Assembly: GCF_041262525.1 (NCBI RefSeq)
Contig: NZ_JBGCCK010000018.1
Span: forward strand, 62,001 to 126,000
Direction: 5' to 3'
DNA: 64,000 nucleotides
From: Streptacidiphilus sp041262525
Lineage (GTDB): Bacteria; Actinomycetota; Actinomycetes; Streptomycetales; Streptomycetaceae
Made by a program: the position numbers and the translations under genes. Positions 41,123 through 49,754 of the stretch are shown in pieces (the first letter of the stretch is position 1; every line of letters begins with the position of its first letter). The notes beneath the pieces were generated by a model. The model saw nothing but the letters and a program-made list of their open reading frames with translations. It had not been told where the DNA came from and searched no databases.

Positions 41123-43099
41123 TCAGACCTGGACCCGGCGCTCCACCACGTCGACCAGCTCGGCCAGCGCGTCCGCGCGGCTGATGCCGTTCTTCTGCGA
41201 GCCGTCGCGGTAGCGGAAGGAGACCGTGCCGGCCGCCATGTCCTCGTCCCCGACGATGACCATGAAGGGGACCTTGTTCCGCTGCTGGTTGCGGATCTTC
41301 TTCTGCATCCGCTCCGAGGAGGCGTCGACGTCGACGCGCAGGCCCTTGGCCTTCGCCTCCTTGGCGAAGTCCTGCAGGTACTCGATATGCGCGTCGCCGA
41401 TCGGGATGCCGACCGCCTGGACCGGGGCGAGCCACGGCGGCATCGCGCCGGCGTAGTGCTCCAGCATGACCGCGAAGAACCGCTCGATCGAACCGAACAG
41501 CGCGCGGTGGATCATCACCGGCCGCTGGCGCGAGCCGTCCGCCGCCGTGTACTGGAGGTCGAAGCGCTCCGGCAGGTTGAAGTCGACCTGGATCGTCGAC
41601 ATCTGCCAAGTGCGGCCGATCGCGTCCTTGACCTGGACGGAGATCTTCGGGCCGTAGAACGCCGCGCCCCCCGGGTCAGGGACCAGCGGGAGATTCTGCT
41701 TCTCGGCGGCCTTGCGCAGCGTCTCGGTCGCCTCCTCCCAGACCTCGTCGGAGCCGATGTACTTCTCCGGGTCCTTGGTGGAGAGCTCCAGGTAGAAGTC
41801 GGTCAGGCCGTAGTCGCGCAGCAGGTCCAGCACGAAGGTCAGCAGCGAGTCGAGCTCGTCCGCCATCTGCTCCTTGGTGCAGTAGATGTGCGCGTCGTCC
41901 TGGGTGAAGCCGCGGGCGCGGGTCAGGCCGTGGACGACACCCGACTTCTCGTACCGGTACACCGTGCCGAACTCGAACAGGCGCAGCGGCAGCTCACGGT
42001 AGGAGCGCCCCCGGGCATCGAAGATCAGGTTGTGCATCGGGCAGTTCATGGGCTTGAGGTAGTAGTCCACGCCCTCGTCGAGCTGCATGGGCGGGTACAT
42101 GCCGTCGGCGTACCAGTCCAGGTGGCCCGACTTCTCGAACAGCGTGCCCTTCGTCGCGTGCGGGCTGTAGACGAACTCGTAGCCCGCCTCCTCGTGCCGC
42201 TTACGCGAGTAGTCCTCCATGGCGCGGCGGATGATGCCGCCCTTGGGGTGGAAGACCGCGAGGCCGGAGCCGATCTCCTCGGGGATCGAGAAGAGGTCTA
42301 GCTCGGCGCCGAGCTTGCGGTGGTCGCGCTTCTCGGCCTCGACCAGGAAGTCGAGGTACGACTTCAGCTCGTCCTTGGACGGCCAGGCGGTGCCGTAGAT
42401 GCGCTGCAGCATCGGGTTCTTCTCGCTGCCGCGCCAGTACGCGGCGGCGTTGCGCATCAGCTTGAAGGCCGGGATCAGCCGGGTGCTGGGCAGGTGCGGG
42501 CCGCGGCAGAGGTCCTTCCAGCACAGCTCGCCGGTCTTGGCGTCGATGTTGTCGTAGATCGTCAGCTCGCCGCCGCCGACCTCGACGTTCGCGCCGTCCT
42601 CGCTGCTGGCCGAGCCCTTGAGGCCGATCAGTTCCAGCTTGTAGGGCTCGCTCGCGAGCTCCTCGCGGGCGGCGTCCTCGGTCACGACGCGGCGCTCGAA
42701 GCGCTGTCCGCGCTTCTGGATCTCCTGCATCTTCTTCTCGATGACCTTGAGGTCATCGGGGGTGAACGGCTTCTCGACGTCGAAGTCGTAGTAGAAGCCG
42801 TCCTTGATGGGCGGGCCGATGCCGAGCTTCGCGTCGGGGAAGCACTCCTGGACGGCCTGGGCCATCACGTGTGCGGTGGAGTGGCGCAGGATGTTGAGGC
42901 CGTCCTCGCTGGTGATCTCCACCGGCTCGACCTCGTCGCCGTCGCGCAGCTCGTAGCTGAGGTCCTTGAGCTCGCCGCCGACCTTGGCGGCGATGACGGC
43001 GCGCTCGCCGTCGAAGAGCTGGGCGGCCGTCGTGCCCGTCGTCACCACGCGGTCTTCCCGATCGGGTTCGCGACTGATGACCACACGGACGTCCGACAC
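41123..43099 (-). CDS. thrS: Threonyl-tRNA synthetase
   Basis: A 658-residue ThrRS. The N-terminal TGS domain (VVTTGTTAAQLFDGERAVIAAKVGGELKDLSY) is followed by the editing domain (HSTAHVMAQAVQECFPDAKL), the class II core (KPMNCPMHNLIF, RYEKSGVVHGLTRARGFTQDDAH) and a C-terminal anticodon domain (QAVGIPIGDAH). Zinc ligands are present in the catalytic core. GTG 43099 has AGGAGAG 5 nt upstream. Confidence 0.97.
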   Translation of the reverse strand: MSDVRVVISREPDREDRVVTTGTTAAQLFDGERAVIAAKVGGELKDLSYELRDGDEVEPVEITSEDGLNILRHSTAHVMAQAVQECFPDAKLGIGPPIKDGFYYDFDVEKPFTPDDLKVIEKKMQEIQKRGQRFERRVVTEDAAREELASEPYKLELIGLKGSASSEDGANVEVGGGELTIYDNIDAKTGELCWKDLCRGPHLPSTRLIPAFKLMRNAAAYWRGSEKNPMLQRIYGTAWPSKDELKSYLDFLVEAEKRDHRKLGAELDLFSIPEEIGSGLAVFHPKGGIIRRAMEDYSRKRHEEAGYEFVYSPHATKGTLFEKSGHLDWYADGMYPPMQLDEGVDYYLKPMNCPMHNLIFDARGRSYRELPLRLFEFGTVYRYEKSGVVHGLTRARGFTQDDAHIYCTKEQMADELDSLLTFVLDLLRDYGLTDFYLELSTKDPEKYIGSDEVWEEATETLRKAAEKQNLPLVPDPGGAAFYGPKISVQVKDAIGRTWQMSTIQVDFNLPERFDLQYTAADGSRQRPVMIHRALFGSIERFFAVMLEHYAGAMPPWLAPVQAVGIPIGDAHIEYLQDFAKEAKAKGLRVDVDASSERMQKKIRNQQRNKVPFMVIVGDEDMAAGTVSFRYRDGSQKNGISRADALAELVDVVERRVQV

Positions 43100-43190
43100 C
43101 GGACTCTCCTGACTCTCGGTTCCTCATGAGGGGCAGCGGGACCGCTGCGATCACGATGGTACCGACCCGGGGACCGCCCTCGCGCAGGCA

Positions 43191-44531
43191 TTACCCCGCG
43201 TCGTCGGCTCCGTCGGCCTCGTCCGGTCCGTCCTCGCCCTCCCCCGCGCCCCGGAAGCCGGTAGCGCGCAGCCGCAGCGTCTTGGCGAGGCGGTCGCGGT
43301 CGGCGTCGTCCAGCGCCACGACCGAGACCTCCCTGGCCCCGCTGATGCGGCGGAAGCCGCCCTTGCGTTCCAGCAGTCCGCGCAGCCGGACGGGCGTCCC
43401 GTCCAGGTGGGCTCCGACGGCGGTGCGGTAGTCGGCGTCGCCGAGGCGGACCCGGACCTCGTCGACCTCGGCGCCGGTGAGGACGCGGAGCCGGACGACG
43501 CCCTCGCCGCCGGGCACGGCGCGCTTGAGGCGGATCACGGCGCCGGTCAGCTCGACCTGGACGGCGGGCTCGCTGCGTTCGAGCTGCTCGGCGGCGGCCT
43601 CCAGGGCGGGCAGGTCGCCCGGGGAGAACTCGATGAGCAGCCGCCGGTTGCCGAAGCCGTGCGGCACCCCGACCGCGGCGGACCAGTGCAGCGTGACCGT
43701 CGCGCCCTCGCTGCCGCGGACCAGTTGCACGACGGCGCTGATCAGCTCGCGGCTGAGGCCGAGCCGCACGCCGTTGTCGAAGGCGTCGGTGCGGCCGGTG
43801 GCGCGTTGCAGGTCGACGGCCTCGCGCAGCGCTTCGAGGGCGAGCACCAGCGTGGTGGCGGTGTGGCGGTCGGCGGGCGCGGGGCTGTAGGCGGTGAGCA
43901 GCCCGGCGCCGGTGCCGGGCGCGACGACCAGGACACGATCGAGGAAGTCGGCGGCGTAGCCGTCGAGGCGGGCGCCGAAGTACGCGGCCCGTGTCTGGCC
44001 GGCCTTGGCGGCGGCGGCGAGCATGGCGCTGGCGGCGGCGCGCAGTTCGGCCTCCGCGCCCCAGGGCACGGCTCCGCCGACGCCGGGCACCTCGCGCCGC
44101 CAGTGGATCTCGTCCCCAGGCACGAGCAGGGCCGCGAGGATCGCGCGGGCGGACGGGACGCCGGAGCGGGCGAGGGTGCTCAGCGCCTCGTCGAGCAGCT
44201 CGAGACTGTCGTCGAAGGCGCGGTCGGCGGGGACGAGGAGGCTGGTGTCGGGCTCGCGGTCCTCGGGTGGCGCCCAGCGGCTGTAGCGGCCCTGCGCGCC
44301 GCCGCGGCGGACCCAGCCGTGGCGGGCGAGCAGGGTGGTGAGCACATCCGGGTCGACCCTGGCCGGGTCGGGCAGCACGACCTCGGCGAGGTGGGGGTCG
44401 GCGAGGTGGGGAGCGTGAGAGGGGGGCGCGTCGGGATCAGCGAGAGGCGTGCGGCCGCCTCTCGCGCGCAGGGCTCCGCGTGCGACGGGGGTCACCGCAT
44501 CTGCCGGGGTGTCACGCCGCCTGGCTGTCAC
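43191..44531 (-). CDS. Conserved hypothetical protein upstream of thrS
   Basis: A 446-residue protein I do not recognise. The N-terminus is Arg/Pro/Ala-rich and disordered-looking; the middle contains AILAALLVPGDEIHWRREVPGVGG and a helical segment, and the C-terminus has LKRAVPGGEGVVRLRVLTGAEVDEVRVRLGD then an Asp/Glu-rich tail. GTG 44531 has GGGAGGG 5-6 nt upstream and is preferred over the longer frame. It is codirectional with thrS with a 91-nt gap. Function unknown. Confidence 0.75.
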   Translation of the reverse strand: MTARRRDTPADAVTPVARGALRARGGRTPLADPDAPPSHAPHLADPHLAEVVLPDPARVDPDVLTTLLARHGWVRRGGAQGRYSRWAPPEDREPDTSLLVPADRAFDDSLELLDEALSTLARSGVPSARAILAALLVPGDEIHWRREVPGVGGAVPWGAEAELRAAASAMLAAAAKAGQTRAAYFGARLDGYAADFLDRVLVVAPGTGAGLLTAYSPAPADRHTATTLVLALEALREAVDLQRATGRTDAFDNGVRLGLSRELISAVVQLVRGSEGATVTLHWSAAVGVPHGFGNRRLLIEFSPGDLPALEAAAEQLERSEPAVQVELTGAVIRLKRAVPGGEGVVRLRVLTGAEVDEVRVRLGDADYRTAVGAHLDGTPVRLRGLLERKGGFRRISGAREVSVVALDDADRDRLAKTLRLRATGFRGAGEGEDGPDEADGADDAG

Positions 44532-44574
44532 GCCTGCCCTCCCGCGCCGGTGGGGTGCCCGTGATCGAGGTCGA

Positions 44575-45132
44575 TCATGGCCGGTCGCCCGCCCCCACAC
44601 GCGCCATGATGGCGCACAGGGCGCGGTCATCGAAGACCTGCTGAGTCGGTATCCGGACATTCGTCCGCCGTCGGCCGGTGACGGCGTGCCCTGCCAGATT
44701 GACCCAGTAGCAGCAGTGGCGCAGTTCGAGCCGGTCGGGCTGGGCCAGCAGCCACTGGTCGACCTCGCGCGGCACCAGCATGACCACCAGGATCTTGTGC
44801 ACGGCGACCCGGGGGTGGGCGAGTTTGCGCAGGTGGTTGTTGTCGAGGGTGAAACTGAAGGAGGGTCCGGCCGGGTTCGGCGCGATCTGGTACGTGCACT
44901 TCAGCTGGACCTTGATGGTGACCTCGTCGTCCTCCGTGTGCGCGGAACTGCCGTGGCTGAGATGCCAGTCGATCCCGTTGTCGGGGAAGGGTGAGGCCAG
45001 CGCGCAGCCTGCGGCGGCCGCCACGGCGTGGAGGTAGCCGACCTGGAGTGTCTCCATGCAGGAGGTGACGGCCAGTTGGCCGCGCAGCGTGTGCCCGTCC
45101 GGTGCCACCGGCTCGGGCAGGGAAAAGGCCAT
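44575..45132 (-). CDS. DUF4365 domain protein
   Basis: A 185-residue protein. CMETLQVGYLHAVAAAAGCALASPFPDNGIDWHLSHG and the KVQLKCT strand resemble the DUF4365 family, whose fold is restriction-endonuclease-like; the D and QLK pair would fit a PD-(D/E)xK-type core, but this is inference. Its function is unknown and there is no adjacent methylase or helicase. ATG 45132 is likely the start. It is upstream of the unknown gene that precedes thrS. Confidence 0.78.
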   Translation of the reverse strand: MAFSLPEPVAPDGHTLRGQLAVTSCMETLQVGYLHAVAAAAGCALASPFPDNGIDWHLSHGSSAHTEDDEVTIKVQLKCTYQIAPNPAGPSFSFTLDNNHLRKLAHPRVAVHKILVVMLVPREVDQWLLAQPDRLELRHCCYWVNLAGHAVTGRRRTNVRIPTQQVFDDRALCAIMARVGAGDRP

Positions 45133-45343
45133 CGGTGCCGCTCTCGGGTCAGTGTGACGGACACGCCCGCCCGATCCGGACACCCCGTCAGTTTCGGTCT
45201 TTCCATGGCTGGATACGACGAAACAAGCTCGTCGGTTCCATGAGGATTGAATGCGCAAAGTGACCGGGTATCACCCGATCGTGAGCACTGTCGGCATCGG
45301 CCGTGGTGAGCGGGGCAGGGAAGCGGAAGGGCGGGAGACGGGG

Positions 45344-46069
45344 ATGACGCTCTGGTACGAGGCGGCGCTCGCCTCCTTCGACACCGAAACGACGGGTGTG
45401 GACGTCGAGCGGGACCGGATCGTGACGGCGGCGCTGGTCGTCCAGGAGGCGCCCGGGGGGCCGGTGCTGCGCCGGGACTGGGTCGTGGATCCGGGCCTGC
45501 CGATCCCGGCGCAGGCCACCGCGGTGCACGGACTGACCGACGCGTGGGCGCGCGAACACGGCAGCGCCCCCGGCGTCGCGGTGGAGGAGATGGCGCGCGC
45601 GCTGGCCGAAAGCGCACGCGCGGGCCGTCCGCTGGTCGTGATGAACGCGCCCTACGACCTCACGCTGCTCGACCGCGAGCTGCGCCGGCACCGTGGCCTG
45701 ACGCTCGGTCAGTATCTGACCGGCGCACCGCTGCTGGTGCTGGACCCTTGGGTGCTGGACAAGCGCCTGGACCGCTACCGCAAGGGCCGTCGCAACCTGG
45801 GCGCACTGTGCGAGTTCTACGGCATCGCACTGACCGAGGCCCACGACGCGGCGGCGGACGCGACGGCCGCGCTGGAGTTGACGCGGGCCATCGGGCGGCG
45901 GCACCAGGGGCAGTTGGAGGGGCTGACGGCGGCCGAACTCCATCTGCGCCAGGCGGTTTGGCACGCAGGGCAGGCGCGCGGGCTCGAGCAGTGGTTCAGC
46001 AGGAGCGGCGCCCCGGCCCCGGTGGACACGGCCTGGCCGCTGCGACTGCCGCTGGAGCGCGCCGCCTGA
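45344..46069 (+). CDS. 3'-5' exonuclease, DEDDh type (DnaQ-like)
   Basis: A 241-residue DEDDh exonuclease. Exo I is SFDTETTG, the second catalytic Asp is in NAPYDLTLLDREL, and Exo III is HDAAADATAALE with the catalytic His and Asp. It resembles stand-alone proofreading exonucleases used in repair. ATG 45344 has GGGAG about 7 nt upstream; the longer frame to 45251 is less likely. A terminator and tRNA-Val(CAC) follow. Confidence 0.93.
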   Translation: MTLWYEAALASFDTETTGVDVERDRIVTAALVVQEAPGGPVLRRDWVVDPGLPIPAQATAVHGLTDAWAREHGSAPGVAVEEMARALAESARAGRPLVVMNAPYDLTLLDRELRRHRGLTLGQYLTGAPLLVLDPWVLDKRLDRYRKGRRNLGALCEFYGIALTEAHDAAADATAALELTRAIGRRHQGQLEGLTAAELHLRQAVWHAGQARGLEQWFSRSGAPAPVDTAWPLRLPLERAA

Positions 46070-46075
46070 ACGACC

Positions 46076-46101
46076 GAAGGCCCCTCGACTGATGGGCCTT
46101 C
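46076..46101. terminator. Terminator after the exonuclease gene / tRNA-Val
   Basis: GAAGGCCC and GGGCCTTC pair over a 10-nt loop, starting 7 nt past the exonuclease stop. It may also serve the convergent tRNA-Val gene. Confidence 0.6.
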
Positions 46102-46115
46102 AGATGCTGCACGGG

Positions 46116-46187
46116 TGGGCGATACTGGGTTCGAACCAGTGACCTCTTCGGTGTGAACGAAGCGCTCTCCCACTGAGCTAATCGCCC
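46116..46187 (-). tRNA. tRNA-Val (anticodon CAC), copy 1
   Basis: A 72-nt tRNA with acceptor GGGCGAT / ATCGCCC, D-arm, anticodon loop TTCACAC (anticodon CAC), and T-loop TTCGAAC. The discriminator is A. It decodes GUG. Confidence 0.95.
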
Positions 46188-46294
46188 GGGCACGGAGAGA
46201 ACATTAGCACTGCCTGGGGCGATGCCAGAAAACGGATATCGCGATCCGGCCACTCGCCTCGAATGATTCGAACACCAGTGCTAGCTTTGAAGAC

Positions 46295-46732
46295 ATGGCA
46301 ACGGCACTGCTCCTGATCGACGTCCAGCACGACATGCTGCTCACCCCGGCGGTCTCCGCGTCTCTGCGCGCGCTGCTCACCCGGGCGAGAAACGCAGGAG
46401 CCCACGTCGTGCACGTGCGCAGCGGCGGTCGGCCACTCCTGTTCGATTCCTGGCCCGGGGAGCCGGTGCTCGACCGCACGGCCGACGACGCCTTCCACGG
46501 CACCGGGCTGGCCGAGGCCCTGCCGCCGGGCAGCCGGCTCGCCGTCGCCGGCGTCTGGAGTGAGCACGCCGTCTCGGCCACGACGCTGGAAGCGCTGGCG
46601 CGCGGGTACCGGGTGGTACTGGCCTCGGGGGCGCACGAGGGCTTCTCGCCGGAGGCGGCGGCAGAGGTCGAACACGCGCTGGCGGCGGCCGGCGCGGTGA
46701 TCGCCCACGCGGACGCGGTGCCCTTCACCTGA
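46295..46732 (+). CDS. Isochorismatase-fold protein with altered catalytic triad
   Basis: A 145-residue isochorismatase-like hydrolase fold: LLLIDVQHDML at the start, then HVVHVRSGGR and VAGVWSEHAVSATTLEALARGY. By alignment, the catalytic Asp is D9, but the Lys is Arg61 and the Cys is Ala92, so the nicotinamidase-type Asp-Lys-Cys triad is lost. It may have another activity or be non-catalytic. It is flanked by two identical tRNA-Val(CAC) genes. Confidence 0.85.
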   Translation: MATALLLIDVQHDMLLTPAVSASLRALLTRARNAGAHVVHVRSGGRPLLFDSWPGEPVLDRTADDAFHGTGLAEALPPGSRLAVAGVWSEHAVSATTLEALARGYRVVLASGAHEGFSPEAAAEVEHALAAAGAVIAHADAVPFT

Positions 46733-46766
46733 TCGGCCGCAGTCGCCCCCCGGTCCAGACACGCCG

Positions 46767-46797
46767 AAGGCCCGCAGGTCGTTGACCTGCGGGCCTT
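46767..46797. terminator. Bidirectional terminator between the isochorismatase-like gene and tRNA-Val
   Basis: A perfect 14-bp stem AAGGCCCGCAGGTC with a 3-nt loop, 35 nt past the gene stop and 11 nt from the tRNA 3' end. Confidence 0.8.
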
Positions 46798-46807
46798 ACG
46801 TCACGGG

Positions 46808-46879
46808 TGGGCGATACTGGGTTCGAACCAGTGACCTCTTCGGTGTGAACGAAGCGCTCTCCCACTGAGCTAATCGCCC
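46808..46879 (-). tRNA. tRNA-Val (anticodon CAC), copy 2
   Basis: Identical in the 72-nt mature region to copy 1 (anticodon loop TTCACAC). Both lie on the minus strand, about 690 bp apart. Confidence 0.95.
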
Positions 46880-47240
46880 GGCGCAGGGAAAACACTACCG
46901 CATGCCGACGGGTGCTCCGGCACACCTTCAGGCCCGCGCCGGGCCTGACCGGATCGCGGCCGAACGGCGGTCGGATCGCCGTCGGACGGCCGTCGGATGG
47001 CTGGCCGATCGCTGGCGGAACGTGACCGGGAGTGGCCGAAAGAAGCCCCTGAGCGATCAATTTGGGGGCTGATTTCTCCGGATTCTGTGACGTATGTGAC
47101 TGCTGTGGCTACTGCGCCATATGGGGTACCAGCGCCGCACTAATCCGGACAGAGGGGTTTACACCGGGCCCAAGGGTGGGATGGTCCGTTCGCCGACGTG
47201 CGATCCCCGAGCGCACACTGAGCGAAAGGCCTTGGCGCTT
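46880..47240 (+). promoter_or_regulatory. ssgB upstream region with three 11-bp direct repeats
   Basis: 361 bp without a gene. At 46970-47002, GTCGGATCGCC, GTCGGACGGCC and GTCGGATGGCT repeat head to tail. Between 47040 and 47110 an AT-richer stretch (GATCAATTTGGGGGCTGATT) is the likely promoter area. The family's ssgB is known to depend on sporulation sigma factors; which one acts here cannot be read. Confidence 0.5.
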
Positions 47241-47654
47241 ATGAACACCACGGTCAGCTGCGAGCTGCACCTGCGCCTCATCGTGTCGAGCGAGTCTTCC
47301 CTCCCCGTTCCGGCGGGGCTGCGCTACGACACGGCCGACCCCTATGCCGTGCACGCCACCTTCCACACGGGCGCCGACGAGACCGTCGACTGGGTGTTCG
47401 CCCGCGACCTCCTCGCGGAGGGGCTGCACCGGCCGACCGGGACCGGCGATGTCCGTGTCTGGCCCTCACGTAGCCACGGACAAGGAGTCGTCTGCATCGC
47501 CCTGAGCTCTCCTGAAGGAGAAGCCCTGTTGGAGGCCCCGGCGCGCGCGCTGGAGTCCTTCCTCAAGCGCACCGATGCCGCGGTCCCCCCGGGGACCGAG
47601 CACCGTCACTTCGACCTGGACAGGGAGCTGAGCCACATCCTGGCCGAGAGCTGA
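47241..47654 (+). CDS. ssgB: Sporulation-specific cell division protein SsgB
   Basis: A 137-residue protein starting MNTTVSCELHLRLIVSSESSLPVPAGLRYD and ending RHFDLDRELSHILAES, close to identical with the S. coelicolor protein as I remember it. SsgB is a SsgA-like protein that recruits FtsZ to future septum sites during sporulation. Residue 128 is Arg. The ATG at 47241 has AAAGG 13-14 nt upstream. It identifies the organism as a sporulating actinomycete. Confidence 0.97.
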   Translation: MNTTVSCELHLRLIVSSESSLPVPAGLRYDTADPYAVHATFHTGADETVDWVFARDLLAEGLHRPTGTGDVRVWPSRSHGQGVVCIALSSPEGEALLEAPARALESFLKRTDAAVPPGTEHRHFDLDRELSHILAES

Positions 47655-47751
47655 GGCCGCGGGCGCTCGCAGTCGGAGCGTCCGACAACCGTCCTATCGC
47701 AGTCACTCATGCGCAGGCGTGCTACTCGGGGGCACGCGGCGCAGCACGGCA

Positions 47752-47784
47752 CGCCGCCGCGACCGATCCGGTCGCGGCGGCGTC
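47752..47784 (+). terminator. Terminator after ssgB
   Basis: ACGCCGCCGCGACCG and its perfect complement form a 15-bp stem with a 3-nt loop, about 97 nt past the stop. Confidence 0.75.
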
Positions 47785-47928
47785 GTCATGCGGGGCGTCG
47801 ACCGTCGCGGCGCGTCGACCGAGCGGATGCCGGTCCCGGCACGTATCGGCGTGGACATGCACGGTGGCGGGTTCCGACCGGTAGAGTCTCGCCAACCAGT
47901 CGGGCCACGGAGAGCCAGGAGCCCCGCC

Positions 47929-48522
47929 GTGCTGATCACCCACGACACCGAGTGCGCACTCGACGTGCTGGTGGAACTGCTGAACACCGCACCGGAAGCC
48001 GGCGGCCAGGAAGGCCTGCCGGACCTCGCCGCGCTGCGCGGCTTCGTCGTCCGCCGCGAGCTGAGCGACATCGGGCCGCTCACGCCGACCGACCTCGAGG
48101 GCGTGCGGCGGCTGCGTCGGCGCTTCTGGGAGGTGCTGGGCGCGGGCACCACTCGCGAGGCCGCCGAACTGCTCAACGCGATGATCGCGCGGGCCGGCAC
48201 CACCCCCAGACTCACCGACCACGACGGTCACGACTGGCACGTCCACTACTTCGCCCCCGGCGCCGCCCTCGCGGACCGGCTGGCGGCGGAGTCCGGCATC
48301 GCCCTGTCGATGGTCATCGTCGCGGGCGAACGCGACCGGCTGCGCCGCTGCGAGGCCCCGGACTGCGTCCGCGTCTTCGTCGACCTCTCCCGCAACCGCT
48401 CCCGCCGCTACTGCAACAGCCGCACCTGCGGCAACCGGCTCCATGTCGCCGCTTACCGGGCGCGCCAGCGCGTCGCTCCCCCGGCGGAGGCCCAGCGCGG
48501 CGGCGTCGGCGTGGGGTTGTGA
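47929..48522 (+). CDS. CGNR zinc-finger regulator-like protein
   Basis: A 197-residue protein whose C-terminus has the zinc-binding CEAPDCVRVFVDLSRNRSRRYC and CGNRLHVAAYRARQR segments (the CGNR domain) after an ABATE-like helical domain. Such proteins are considered stress-type regulators. GTG 47929 has AGGAG 7 nt upstream. It overlaps the LtrA gene by 4 nt and is presumably cotranscribed. Confidence 0.9.
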   Translation: MLITHDTECALDVLVELLNTAPEAGGQEGLPDLAALRGFVVRRELSDIGPLTPTDLEGVRRLRRRFWEVLGAGTTREAAELLNAMIARAGTTPRLTDHDGHDWHVHYFAPGAALADRLAAESGIALSMVIVAGERDRLRRCEAPDCVRVFVDLSRNRSRRYCNSRTCGNRLHVAAYRARQRVAPPAEAQRGGVGVGL

Positions 48523-49682
48523 GCCCCAAGGCCCCTGCCTTGATCCCTCCCGCTGCCTCCGCAGCCGAGTCGGTGCGGCCGTTGGAGCTCTTCTTCGACC
48601 TGGTCTTCGTCTTCACCATCACCCAGATCGCCTCCGTCCTGGTGGCCCGCCCCGACCTCGGTGGACTCGGCCGGTCGGCGCTGCTGCTGACCATCACCTG
48701 GTGGATGTACGGGGGCTACGCCTGGCTGACCAACGCGCTCGACCTCGACCGGACGGGACCACGCCTGCTGCTGCTCGCCGGGACGGCAGGGTTCTTCGTC
48801 ATGTCGCTGGCGGTGCCACGCGCCGTGGGGCCGGGGCCGTGGGGGCTGGTCTTCGGTGCCGCCTACCTGTTCGTGGTGATCGTGCACACCGTCGGCTTCC
48901 TGGGCACGTCCGGGCATCGCGGGATCACCAGGATCGGCCCGTTCAACCTGGTCAGCGCACTGGTCGTGCTCGCGGCGGGGGTGGTTCCCGCGCAGCACCG
49001 GGCGTGGGTGTGGGCGCTGGCCTGCGTGATCGAGTGGGTCACGCCCTTCGTGACCGGCGCGGGCGGCTTCAGCGTCGGCGTCGGACACTTCGTCGAGCGG
49101 CACGGACTCGCGGTGATCATCGTGCTCGGCGAGTCGATCACCGAGGTCGGCTCGGCCGCGACGCACCAGAACGACCTGACGACCGTTCTGCTCGGCTCCC
49201 TGCTCGCGCTCGCCTCGAGCGCGGCCATGTGGTGGCTCTACTTCGACCGCGAGGAACGCGACAGCGCCGCCCTGCTCGAACGCGTCCCTGAGGAACTCCG
49301 GCCACGGGCGGCGGTCTACTCGTTCGGCTACGCCTATCTGGCACTGGTCTTCGGCATCGCGGTCTCCGCGGTCGGGATGCAGGAGGCGATCGACTCCTTC
49401 GCCCATCCGCTGCACGGGCTGCCTTCGGTGCTGCTTCCGCTGGGCGTCGTGCTCTTCCTGGTGGGCCTGGCCTGCTTCCACCGTGTGCTGGCGGGCAACT
49501 GGCCGGCGGCCCGGCTGGTCACGGCGGTGGCGGTCGCCGCGGTGGGCGTCGCCGCGCTGCGCTGGGCCGGCGGCGGAGTGGCGCTGGGTGTGACGGCGGC
49601 GGTGCTGATCGCGCTGGTCGCCTGGGAGCAGACCGCAGCGATGCGGACCGGTCCGCGTCCCACGGCTCCGACCCGGGCCTGA
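48519..49682 (+). CDS. Low temperature requirement protein A (LtrA) family membrane protein
   Basis: A 387-residue protein with about ten hydrophobic helices. RPLELFFDLVFVFTITQI is the LtrA signature start, and RHGLAVIIVLGESITEVG and WLYFDREERD follow. Family function is unknown; it is named after a Listeria growth-at-cold phenotype. GTG 48519 overlaps the CGNR stop (GTGA). Confidence 0.9.
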   Translation: MSPKAPALIPPAASAAESVRPLELFFDLVFVFTITQIASVLVARPDLGGLGRSALLLTITWWMYGGYAWLTNALDLDRTGPRLLLLAGTAGFFVMSLAVPRAVGPGPWGLVFGAAYLFVVIVHTVGFLGTSGHRGITRIGPFNLVSALVVLAAGVVPAQHRAWVWALACVIEWVTPFVTGAGGFSVGVGHFVERHGLAVIIVLGESITEVGSAATHQNDLTTVLLGSLLALASSAAMWWLYFDREERDSAALLERVPEELRPRAAVYSFGYAYLALVFGIAVSAVGMQEAIDSFAHPLHGLPSVLLPLGVVLFLVGLACFHRVLAGNWPAARLVTAVAVAAVGVAALRWAGGGVALGVTAAVLIALVAWEQTAAMRTGPRPTAPTRA

Positions 49683-49754
49683 ATCCCTGCTGCGCCCGGA
49701 TCCAGGCGGACGTTGCCGATCGAACCCCATCCGACCGGGCAGACGGCGCAGCGG

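Noticed and set aside
44575..45132. DUF4365 protein as part of a defence island
   Set aside because: Neighbours are thrS, an exonuclease and tRNAs. No methylase, helicase, toxin or mobile gene is present.
46295..46732. Pseudogene status for the isochorismatase-like gene
   Set aside because: The frame, start and length are intact. Missing catalytic residues can be natural in the family.
46116..46879. Duplicated tRNA-Val as attL/attR of an integrated element
   Set aside because: Only one small gene lies between and there is no integrase or phage gene. The duplicates are full tRNA genes, not partial att copies.
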